Shown in pieces: positions 1-5,608 of a DNA stretch of 7,820 nucleotides. The position numbers and the translations under genes were made by a program. The notes beneath the pieces are model-generated. The model made no database searches and was not told the DNA's origin. It was given only the letters and a program-made list of their open reading frames with translations. Source of the stretch: an uncultured Ignavibacteria bacterium (lineage in GTDB: Bacteria; Bacteroidota; Ignavibacteria; Ignavibacteriales; Melioribacteraceae); contig CALGLM010000259.1 in assembly GCA_937930275.1 (NCBI GenBank), forward strand, positions 1 through 7,820. The letters are read 5' to 3'. Every line of letters starts with the position of its first letter. The first letter of the stretch is position 1.

Positions 1-738
1 GCTATTATTGCACCCGATAAGAAAGTTTTAATCCCTGATTTAGAAGCCGGTTGTTCTTTAGCTGATTCGATTACAAAAGAACAATTGTTAAGTCTCAAAA
101 ATCAATATCCTGACGCGGTTGTTGTTGCGTATATTAATACTACGGCAGAAATAAAAACACTAAGCGATTATTGTGTTACTTCATCTAATGCGGTAAATGT
201 AGTTAATGCAATAGATAAAGATAGACAGATAATCTTTTTACCCGATAGGTTTTTAGGTAATTATGTTAAAAAAGTTACCGGTAGAGATTTAATAATATTT
301 GAAGGTTCGTGTCATGTTCACCAAAAAATTGGGAATGTTGAATTTGATAAAGCCGAAGAAATTTTTCCTGCTGCCGAGTTTTTAGTTCATCCGGAATGCG
401 GTTGTTCGTCTTCGTGTATGTTAAAATCATTAAATCATCCGGAATCGACTAAAATTAAAGTTCTTTCAACCGAAGGAATGGTAAATTATATACCTAAATC
501 AGAATCCGATTTGTTTGTAATAGCAACGGAGGTTGGGATATTACATAGACTTAATAAATTTTATCCCGCTAAAAAGTTTTATCCGGTAAGCGAAAACTCG
601 GTTTGCGAGTATATGAAATTAATTACTTTAGAAAAACTTTACGAATCATTATTACATGAAAAGCATGTTGTAAAATTATTACCGGAAATAATTGAGAGAG
701 CACGTTTACCGATTGAAAGGATGTTGGCAATTCAGTAA
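1..738 (+). CDS. nadA: Quinolinate synthase NadA, 5'-truncated by the window edge
   Basis: NadA is a cytoplasmic [4Fe-4S] enzyme that condenses iminoaspartate with dihydroxyacetone phosphate to quinolinate in de novo NAD synthesis. The frame is open from base 1, giving 245 visible residues. The TTG at 85 is internal and is not the start, because the upstream codons encode the conserved stretch DLEAGCSLAD. Family landmarks are C18 in EAGC, the TSSNAV stretch after it, C133 in HPEC, and C202 in SVCEYMK followed by ITLEKLYESL. C18, C133 and C202 are the expected three cluster ligands. The HPECGCSSSC form, with extra Cys beside the second ligand, resembles Bacillus-type NadA. The C-terminal LPIERML is also typical. 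At least about 60 N-terminal residues are missing compared with a ~300-residue NadA. nadB and nadC are not in view. The TAA stop is one base from the stop of the convergent methyltransferase gene. Confidence 0.95.
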   Translation, partial: AIIAPDKKVLIPDLEAGCSLADSITKEQLLSLKNQYPDAVVVAYINTTAEIKTLSDYCVTSSNAVNVVNAIDKDRQIIFLPDRFLGNYVKKVTGRDLIIFEGSCHVHQKIGNVEFDKAEEIFPAAEFLVHPECGCSSSCMLKSLNHPESTKIKVLSTEGMVNYIPKSESDLFVIATEVGILHRLNKFYPAKKFYPVSENSVCEYMKLITLEKLYESLLHEKHVVKLLPEIIERARLPIERMLAIQ

Positions 739-739
739 A

Positions 740-1672
740 TTACTCGGCTACTTTTCGGAACGGAAAAGTAGTTTCTTCAAATAACTTATAGCGTTCTTGA
801 TATTCTTCTATCCGTTTTTGTGCAATCTCTATATATTTCTCTTCGTTATCATAACCTATAAAATATCGATTGTTCTTAAGTGCAGCCAAAGCAGTTGTGC
901 CGCTTCCCATAAACGGATCTAAAATAATATCTTTTTTAAATGAGTACAAATTAATCAGTCTCATAGGTAGTTCTTCAGGAAAAGGTGCGGGGTGACCCAC
1001 TCGTTTTGCACTCTCGGCATTCATTGTCCAAATAGACTTAGTCCATTCCATAAATTGATCTTTACTAATTGTGTTTTCTTTACCTCCAACTTCCCGTTTA
1101 TAATTTCCTTTGGAAAAAACTAAAATATATTCATGAATATCACGTAAAGTCGGATTTGAAGCACTCTGCCAGCTTCCCCATGCTGTTGAAGGACTTGCAC
1201 TTGCTGCTTTATTCCAGATAATTTCGCCTCGCATTAAAAAGCCGATTTTGGTCATAATTTGAGAGATATAATCTGATAAAGGTATATATGGTTTCCTTCC
1301 TAAATTTGCAACATTAATGCATGCTCGCCCGCCGTTTATTAAAACTCTATATGTTTCTCTAAAAACATTTTCTAATAACTGTAAGTATTCATCTAAAGTT
1401 AAATCCTTGTCATACTCTTTTGTAGCATTATATGGAGGAGAAGTAATCATAAGATGTACTGAATTATTTGGTATTTGAAGCATCTTTTCGCTACTGCCAA
1501 ATATTATTGCATTTAATAATGAATCGGGGAAGATGTTTTCTTCCAACTCTAATGATGTAGGCGATTTATGAATATTTTGATACATTCGAGAGCTGTAAAA
1601 CTCGCTTGAATCGTGATTGACTCGTCCGGATGTTCCAAAAGAGCTTGTTTTTGTACCGTTACTCCGTTTCAT
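740..1672 (-). CDS. Type II DNA methyltransferase, beta class (N4-cytosine or N6-adenine)
   Basis: This 310-residue protein is predicted to transfer a methyl group from S-adenosylmethionine to an exocyclic amino group in DNA, protecting host sites from the partner nuclease. The catalytic motif TSPPY (77-81) comes before the AdoMet-binding motif LDPFMGSGTT (251-260). That order defines the beta class of the N-4/N-6 methylase family, and SPPY is commonest in N4-cytosine enzymes. Other family blocks are RVLINGGRACIN (109-120), the aromatic W-rich stretch at 152-172, and HPAPFPEELPMRLI (227-240). The length is normal for a complete enzyme. Its ATG lies within the last codons of the endonuclease gene (14-base overlap), which suggests translational coupling; the ribosome binding site is weak (GAGA). 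The recognition site cannot be read from the sequence. I am confident of methyltransferase function, less so of the target base. Confidence 0.93.
   Translation of the reverse strand: MKRSNGTKTSSFGTSGRVNHDSSEFYSSRMYQNIHKSPTSLELEENIFPDSLLNAIIFGSSEKMLQIPNNSVHLMITSPPYNATKEYDKDLTLDEYLQLLENVFRETYRVLINGGRACINVANLGRKPYIPLSDYISQIMTKIGFLMRGEIIWNKAASASPSTAWGSWQSASNPTLRDIHEYILVFSKGNYKREVGGKENTISKDQFMEWTKSIWTMNAESAKRVGHPAPFPEELPMRLINLYSFKKDIILDPFMGSGTTALAALKNNRYFIGYDNEEKYIEIAQKRIEEYQERYKLFEETTFPFRKVAE
748..778 (+). terminator. Probable intrinsic terminator of nadA, inside the convergent gene
   Basis: A perfect 9-bp stem, CTACTTTTC (748-756) with GAAAAGTAG (763-771), encloses the 6-base loop GGAACG. On the plus strand it is followed by the T-rich tail TTTCTTC. 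It starts 9 bases after the nadA stop and lies entirely within the last codons of the minus-strand methyltransferase gene (its C-terminal FPFRKVAE). On the minus strand the hairpin has no T-run after it, so it is read as a one-way nadA terminator. The stem is AT-rich, so its strength is uncertain. Confidence 0.6.
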
Positions 1673-2530
1673 TTATGTTCTCTATTAAATCTAAAAATTT
1701 TGCTGCTATTAAAATATTATTGTTTTCAAAAGAAGCAAGTTTAATTATTTTGCCTAATTCTTCTAAACTAATCATTGAAGAAAAATAAGCTGAATTCATA
1801 TTTAATAATTTTACAATTAATTCTTTAAGTTGTTGCATGTTCGATAATGTCAGAAATCCTTCTTTCGGACTTGAAAAACAATATCGTTTGTTTTCTTCTG
1901 AAGGATATAAATTAATAAAATGCTGAATTATTCCTCTTGTTCGCAAGATATCGGCTTTGTGAAGATAGTTTTGAGAAATTGGTGAATTCCCCAATATTAC
2001 TATAGGGATGTTTGAAGATTCTTTAGAACTTAACCTTATATTAACAGCTTTACCAATTGCTTTAAGCATTGAGTCCGATCTTAATAAAGAAGGTCTTCCT
2101 TTATGCTTAGTGAAATCAGATATATACTGAATATTGTCATTTATATATGTATAGTTATTAACAATACTCATTTTTACTTCAAATATTAGTTTAATATTAG
2201 CCGGTGTCTGAATATCGTCAGGAGTTGTGCAGAATGCAATATCTGCTCCTGAAGTATTATCTAATGATAATTCTTTACATTTTACATTTTTAACTGCATA
2301 CAGCTTTTGTTCTTCAGCAATAGGTGAAAGTAATTTTAAAAAAAATTTTCTGTAAATTCACCGATAAATGAATTTCTGCTTTGTAAAGTTCCAAAATCAC
2401 CTTCTAAATTTCGAGGGATATAAGCGTAAAAAATATCATTTACTTTGTAAAAGAGTTTTTCCGGTTCAATATTATGCTTTAATAAAAAGTTAAAAAAATA
2501 AATTTCATCTTCTAATGTCCATAAGTTCAT
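1659..2530 (-). CDS. Type II restriction endonuclease, split by a one-base frameshift
   Basis: Two minus-strand frames form one gene. The first (2530-2336) encodes 64 residues from an ATG behind an AAGG ribosome binding site and stops just after a T8 run. The second stays open from that run to the stop at 1659. A -1 shift at the run gives a continuous 290-residue protein. The junction reads ENFF then LKLLSPIAEE. Beyond it comes GADIAF, with D97, then FEVKMS, with E118 and K120. This is the spacing of a PD-(D/E)xK nuclease core. Starting the second part at the ATG at 2171 would discard this putative active site. Later blocks include KHKGRPSLLRSDSML and IPIVILGNSPI. Placement directly before and overlapping a type II methyltransferase supports the call. 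No named endonuclease family was recognised. It may be a pseudogene, a phase-variable gene, a programmed-frameshift gene or an assembly error. Confidence 0.72.
2331..2350 (-). other. T8 homopolymer at the frameshift, containing a T TTT TTT slippery heptamer
   Basis: On the minus strand the gene reads GAA AAT TTT TTT TAA. The T-run spans 2345-2338 and is followed at once by an in-frame stop. T TTT TTT (2345-2339) has the X XXY YYZ form of a -1 slippery site. Slippage there yields TTA AAA TTA CTT and joins the downstream nuclease frame. A ninth T would also restore the frame. The two readings, slippage or an indel, cannot be told apart from this sequence. Confidence 0.65.
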
Positions 2531-2538
2531 AAGATACC

Positions 2539-3891
2539 TTAGTTTTTATGTAAAATTATCTTTATTGCTTCGCTTAAATACTTTACAGGATAGATATTTA
2601 TATCTTTTGTAAATTTTAAGTTTTTATTATTACCGATTGGAATTATTATATTTTTAAATCCAAGTTTAGCACACTCTTGAACGCGTTTTTCGATATTTGA
2701 AATTGTTCGTAATTCACCCCCTAATCCGACTTCACCAATTGCTACAAAATCGTTTTGTGCGGGTAAATCTAAAAACGAAGATGCAATTGCACAGCATACT
2801 GCGGCATCTATTGCAGGTTCATCAATTCTTAATCCACCCGCAATGTTTAAAAATACATTCGCTTGTGATACTCGCAGGGCTACTCTTTTTTCTAACACAG
2901 CAAGCAAAATTGAAAGTTTTCTGTAATCAAATCCTGTCGCAACTTTTTGGGGATTACCGTAAGGTGCCGGAGTTAATAGTGCTTGTACTTCTAATAAAAC
3001 AGGTCTTGTACCTTCAAGACAGCAAGTAATCACACTTCCGGAAATACTTTTACTACGTTCGCTTAAAAATAATTCGCTTGGATTGTTTACTTGTATTAAT
3101 CCGGTCTCGTGCATTTCAAACAATCCGATTTCGTTTGTGCTTCCATAACGGTTTTTATATGCACGCAGTACTCTATAATTGTGGTTCTTTTCACCTTCAA
3201 ATTGCAAGACAGCGTCAACCATATGTTCAAGAATTTTAGGTCCTGCTATATATCCTTCTTTAGTTATATGTCCTATTAAAATTATTGCACAATCATATCT
3301 TTTTGCGGCATCCATAAGTTTCATTGCCGATTCGCGAATTTGGGTTACAGTACCGGGTGCATTATCAAGCTCCGGTAAAAAACATGTCTGTATTGAATCA
3401 ACTATTATAGCTTTAAAATGTCCTTTTTCAATTACCGAGATTATTTTTTCGGTATCTGTTTCGGCTAATAAACTTACTTTATCACTCGTTACGTTTAATC
3501 GTTTTGCCCGTAAATTGATTTGGTTTATCGACTCTTCGCCGGTTACATAAAGTACTTCGCTTTCAATACCCGCAGCGGATTGTAAAACAAGAGTCGATTT
3601 TCCAATTCCGGGGTCACCACCTATTAGAATTACTGAACCGGGTATTAATCCGCCGCCCAACACTCTGTCAAATTCATCAATTTTAGTCAGAATTCTTTTT
3701 TCGTCAACAACTGCAAAATCGGATAGTTTGTGTACTGTTATATCTCCAAAATCAGTTTTACTTTTCCTTTTTCCTGTTTCTATGGTTTCTTCTGAAAATG
3801 AATTCCAGCTTTCGCAGCTCGGACATTTTCCAAGCCACTTTGGCGATTCATAACCGCAAGACGAACAGATAAATTTTGTTTTAATTTTCAA
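2539..3891 (-). CDS. radA: DNA repair protein RadA (Sms)
   Basis: RadA is a RecA-like ATPase that acts with RecA in recombinational repair by promoting branch migration of recombination intermediates. This 450-residue protein has the full architecture. A C4 zinc finger uses C9, C12, C23 and C26. The RecA-like ATPase core has Walker A GGDPGIGKST (91-100), the TGEES stretch (117-121) and Walker B IIVDS (162-166). The RadA signature KNRYGS (246-251) follows, then a Lon-protease-like C-terminal domain containing GGLRIDEPAIDAA and GEVGLGGELR. The usual signature is KNRFG, so the Tyr is a conservative change. Length matches the family (about 450-460). The start overlaps the end of the upstream ABC ATPase gene by 11 bases. 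The TAA stop runs into the AGG of the next gene's ribosome binding site, so radA appears co-transcribed with both neighbours. Confidence 0.97.
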   Translation of the reverse strand: MKIKTKFICSSCGYESPKWLGKCPSCESWNSFSEETIETGKRKSKTDFGDITVHKLSDFAVVDEKRILTKIDEFDRVLGGGLIPGSVILIGGDPGIGKSTLVLQSAAGIESEVLYVTGEESINQINLRAKRLNVTSDKVSLLAETDTEKIISVIEKGHFKAIIVDSIQTCFLPELDNAPGTVTQIRESAMKLMDAAKRYDCAIILIGHITKEGYIAGPKILEHMVDAVLQFEGEKNHNYRVLRAYKNRYGSTNEIGLFEMHETGLIQVNNPSELFLSERSKSISGSVITCCLEGTRPVLLEVQALLTPAPYGNPQKVATGFDYRKLSILLAVLEKRVALRVSQANVFLNIAGGLRIDEPAIDAAVCCAIASSFLDLPAQNDFVAIGEVGLGGELRTISNIEKRVQECAKLGFKNIIIPIGNNKNLKFTKDINIYPVKYLSEAIKIILHKN

Positions 3892-4624
3892 TTTTAAATC
3901 CCGTACGTTTAATAAAATTTACAAGTACTTCATCGTTACTATCCATTAATTCTTTTGGCGTACCGGTAAAGTAGATCTTACCTTCGTGAACCATTGCAAT
4001 TTTTGAGGCAACATTTTGAACGCTAAACATATCATGAGTAACAACTACTGATGTTACATTAAGTTTTTTACTTAAATTAAGTATCAATTCGTCAATTGAA
4101 TCACTCATTATCGGATCAAGCCCGGTAGTAGGTTCATCATATAGTATATATTTTGGGTTTGTAATTAAAGAACGTGCAAGGCTTATTCTTTTTTTCATCC
4201 CACCGCTAAGTTCTGCCGGTTTAAGTTTTTCGGTACCCGGTAATCCCACCAATTCAAGTTGCTCTTCTACCATTTGTTTTATTTGTTCCGGTGAAAAGTT
4301 ATATTCATTTTCGATTAAAGGTAAACTAACGTTTTCTTCAACGGTTAACGAATCAAACAATGCAGCACCTTGAAACAAAAATCCGAACTTTCTTCTTATA
4401 GAATATAAAGTTTTTAAGTCGCATTTAGTAATAGATTCTCCTTCAACAAGTACATCTCCTTCATCCGGCATTAGTAATCCGACAATATGTTTTAATAATA
4501 CACTTTTACCACATCCGCTTCTACCAATAATTGCCAATGTTTCACCGTCTTTAATTGTTAAATTTATACCGGTTAAAACTTGTTTGCCGTTAAATTGCTT
4601 TTTTACACCAAAAATTTCTATCAT
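3881..4624 (-). CDS. Mla-type ABC transporter ATP-binding protein (MlaF/Ttg2A-like)
   Basis: This 247-residue cytoplasmic ATPase probably powers lipid movement between the inner and outer membranes as part of an MlaFEDB-like (MCE) transporter. Motifs in order are Walker A GRSGCGKS (34-41), Q-loop FQG (84-86), signature LSGGMKKR (139-146), Walker B ILYDE (160-164), D-loop GLD (168-170) and switch His197. The LSGGM(K/R)KR signature and the EPTTGLDPI block favour the MlaF subgroup over amino-acid or antibiotic exporters, but substrate is inferred from family alone. No permease (MlaE) or MCE-domain gene (MlaD) is in view. It is the first gene of the minus-strand block, and radA follows with an 11-base overlap. 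The ribosome binding site is weak (GAGC, 9 bases upstream). It is transcribed divergently from the DUF134 cassette. Confidence 0.9.
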   Translation of the reverse strand: MIEIFGVKKQFNGKQVLTGINLTIKDGETLAIIGRSGCGKSVLLKHIVGLLMPDEGDVLVEGESITKCDLKTLYSIRRKFGFLFQGAALFDSLTVEENVSLPLIENEYNFSPEQIKQMVEEQLELVGLPGTEKLKPAELSGGMKKRISLARSLITNPKYILYDEPTTGLDPIMSDSIDELILNLSKKLNVTSVVVTHDMFSVQNVASKIAMVHEGKIYFTGTPKELMDSNDEVLVNFIKRTGFKIEN

Positions 4625-4642
4625 TTAGATTGCTCGAAAATA

Positions 4643-4659
4643 ATTATATCTCAAATTTA
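4643..4659 (-). promoter_or_regulatory. Possible promoter elements of the mlaF-radA-RM block
   Basis: Upstream of the ABC ATPase start, the minus strand carries TAAATTTG (4659-4652), which matches the Bacteroidota -7 consensus TAnnTTTG. A TATAAT (4648-4643) lies just downstream. No convincing upstream TTTG or TTGACA box lies at the right distance. In a region this AT-rich either match could be chance, so the call is tentative. Confidence 0.3.
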
Positions 4660-4698
4660 TGTTTTTTTATTTAAATAATGTATAAAATTAATAACTGA

Positions 4699-4730
4699 CT
4701 TGATTTATATTAATTAAAATATTATTTTTG
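4699..4730 (+). promoter_or_regulatory. Bacteroidota-type promoter of the DUF134-NifX cassette
   Basis: CTTG (4699-4702) and TATTTTTG (4723-4730) are separated by 20 bases. This fits the Bacteroidota primary sigma pattern TTTG-N19-21-TAnnTTTG with one mismatch in the upstream box. The implied transcription start falls about 4734-4740, inside the 14-bp palindrome. No other pattern match in the divergent region is as good for this strand. Confidence 0.5.
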
Positions 4731-4733
4731 TTA

Positions 4734-4747
4734 TGAGCATATGCTCA
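4734..4747. promoter_or_regulatory. Perfect 14-bp palindrome, candidate operator
   Basis: TGAGCATATGCTCA is identical to its reverse complement. It lies 4 bases downstream of the predicted -7 box and 5 bases upstream of the ribosome binding site of the DUF134 gene. This is where a dimeric repressor or regulator would act. Its GC-bearing arms stand out in an otherwise almost pure AT spacer. Autoregulation by the DUF134 protein encoded next to it is an inference. Confidence 0.55.
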
Positions 4748-4764
4748 AAATAACGGAGTTAATG

Positions 4765-5040
4765 ATGCCAAGACCCAAAAAATGCAGAAAAATGTGTTGC
4801 AATCCCCAAGCTAATTATTTTAAACCAAGGGGAGTGCCAATGAGTATTCTATCAGAAATAGTTTTAAGCCGAGATGAATTTGATGCACTAAAGTTAAGTG
4901 ATATAGATAAACTATCTCAAGACGAAGCTGCAACTTATTTAGGTATCAGTAGGCAAACATATGGTAGAATTTTAATTTCTGCACATCAAAAAGTAGCAAT
5001 GGCAATAGTTAACGGATTAGCTTTAAAAATAGAACATTAA
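4765..5040 (+). CDS. DUF134 helix-turn-helix protein, putative DNA-binding regulator
   Basis: This small protein of 91 residues begins MPRPKKCRKMCC, the characteristic DUF134 N-terminus with a Cys cluster (C7, C11, C12) that could bind metal or sense redox state. Next come the family block EIVLSRDEFDALKLSD and a sigma-70-region-4-like helix-turn-helix, LSQDEAATYLGISRQTYGRI, followed by a C-terminal helix ending NGLALKIEH. The start is set at 4765: GGAG (4755-4758) sits 6 bases before it, and the family motif begins there. The ATG at 4762 is too close to this ribosome binding site. The upstream ATG at 4741 would place the palindromic operator inside the gene. A NifX-family gene follows after 16 bases, a recurrent pairing for DUF134. 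The function is predicted DNA binding; its target and ligand are unknown. Confidence 0.88.
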   Translation: MPRPKKCRKMCCNPQANYFKPRGVPMSILSEIVLSRDEFDALKLSDIDKLSQDEAATYLGISRQTYGRILISAHQKVAMAIVNGLALKIEH

Positions 5041-5056
5041 TAAACGGAGGTTTTAT

Positions 5057-5461
5057 ATGTTAGTAGCAGTAGCAACAGATGATTTTATGACTATTACGGG
5101 TCATGTAGGAAGATGCAACGGTTTTTTGATTTATGATGTTGAAAACGGTGAAATTAACGGAGTTACGCAGCGTGAAAATAATTTTACATTGCACAGAATG
5201 CAGGGGAACGGAAATCAACATCAGCACGGTCACGGTCATGATGACGGACATCATGCAGATAGTCATAGTAGCTTATCGTCAGGATTGAGAGATTGTAAAT
5301 GCTTGATTGCAAATGCGGCAGGGGGTAGATTGGTTGCAGATTTGGAAAGAAACGGTATTGAAGTAATACTAACATTATTAAGTGATCCGGAAACAGCAGT
5401 CATCGCTTATTCAAAAGGTGAGTTAAAATTTGATGAAAATGCGACATGTAATCATCATTAA
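5057..5461 (+). CDS. NifX/NafY-type (dinitrogenase iron-molybdenum cofactor family) protein with His-rich insert
   Basis: This 134-residue protein has the fold of the NifX/NafY/NifB C-terminal family, whose members bind iron-molybdenum cofactor or related metal clusters. The opening MLVAVATDDF and GHVGRCNGFLIYDVENG (15-31) and the later NAAGGRLVADLERNGIEVIL (86-105) match the family. Between these halves, residues 46-70 form a His-rich insert with eight His (46, 55, 57, 59, 61, 65, 66, 70). C80 and C82 follow, and the protein ends TCNHH. The His stretch suggests binding of Ni, Zn, Cu or Fe. A strong GGAGG (5046-5050) sits 6 bases from the ATG, and the DUF134 gene is 16 bases upstream, so the two form one operon closed by a terminator. 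With no nif genes in view, a nitrogenase role is not supported; metal trafficking or Fe-S handling is a guess. Confidence 0.88.
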   Translation: MLVAVATDDFMTITGHVGRCNGFLIYDVENGEINGVTQRENNFTLHRMQGNGNQHQHGHGHDDGHHADSHSSLSSGLRDCKCLIANAAGGRLVADLERNGIEVILTLLSDPETAVIAYSKGELKFDENATCNHH

Positions 5462-5483
5462 TAATTTTTATAACGTGGTATTG

Positions 5484-5515
5484 TACCCCTTAATTATAAA
5501 AGGGGTATTTTTTTT
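5484..5515 (+). terminator. Intrinsic terminator of the DUF134-NifX operon
   Basis: An 8-bp perfect stem, TACCCCTT (5484-5491) with AAGGGGTA (5500-5507), has an 8-base loop and is followed directly by eight T (5508-5515). It starts 22 bases after the NifX-family stop codon. This is the clearest terminator in the window. Confidence 0.92.
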
Positions 5516-5548
5516 ATAATTTATAAAAAGATAAAATGTCCGGTTACA

Positions 5549-5579
5549 TTGCTTTTATTACTTATTTTAAGTATTTTCT
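5549..5579 (+). promoter_or_regulatory. Possible promoter of the DUF1579 gene
   Basis: TTG (5549-5551) and TATTTTCT (5572-5579) are 20 bases apart, the same spacing as in the better DUF134 promoter. The second box differs from TAnnTTTG at its last two positions. A promoter is needed here because a strong terminator separates this gene from the one upstream. The exact site is tentative. Confidence 0.33.
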
Positions 5580-5608
5580 GCTTTACAATAAACTTTTAAG
5601 GAGAAAAA

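Noticed and set aside
1659..2530. A toxin-antitoxin or defence system with more genes than a simple RM pair
   Set aside because: Only a nuclease and a methyltransferase are present. There is no helicase, specificity subunit or control protein between radA and nadA.
2697..3550. Open frames on the plus strand of 110 and 123 residues opposite radA
   Set aside because: They are antisense to the highly conserved RadA ATPase and Lon-like domains, match no family I recognise, and have no ribosome binding site or promoter pattern.
4741..4764. Upstream ATG at 4741 as the DUF134 start
   Set aside because: It would use the palindrome and the ribosome binding site as codons, lacks its own ribosome binding site, and adds residues ahead of the conserved MPRPKKC start.
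5192..5266. Short tandem-like CAC/CAT repeats that might suggest a CRISPR or microsatellite
   Set aside because: The periodicity is that of His codons in a coding frame. There are no spacer-repeat units, and the frame is maintained on both sides.
5060..5375. Two short minus-strand frames opposite the NifX-family gene
   Set aside because: They are shadows of the His-rich coding repeat. Their composition looks like reverse-complemented CAT/CAC codons and they have no supporting signals.
5560..5571. ACTTATTTTAAGT-like inverted repeat upstream of the DUF1579 gene as an operator
   Set aside because: It has only a 5-bp AT-rich arm, which is expected by chance in this composition.
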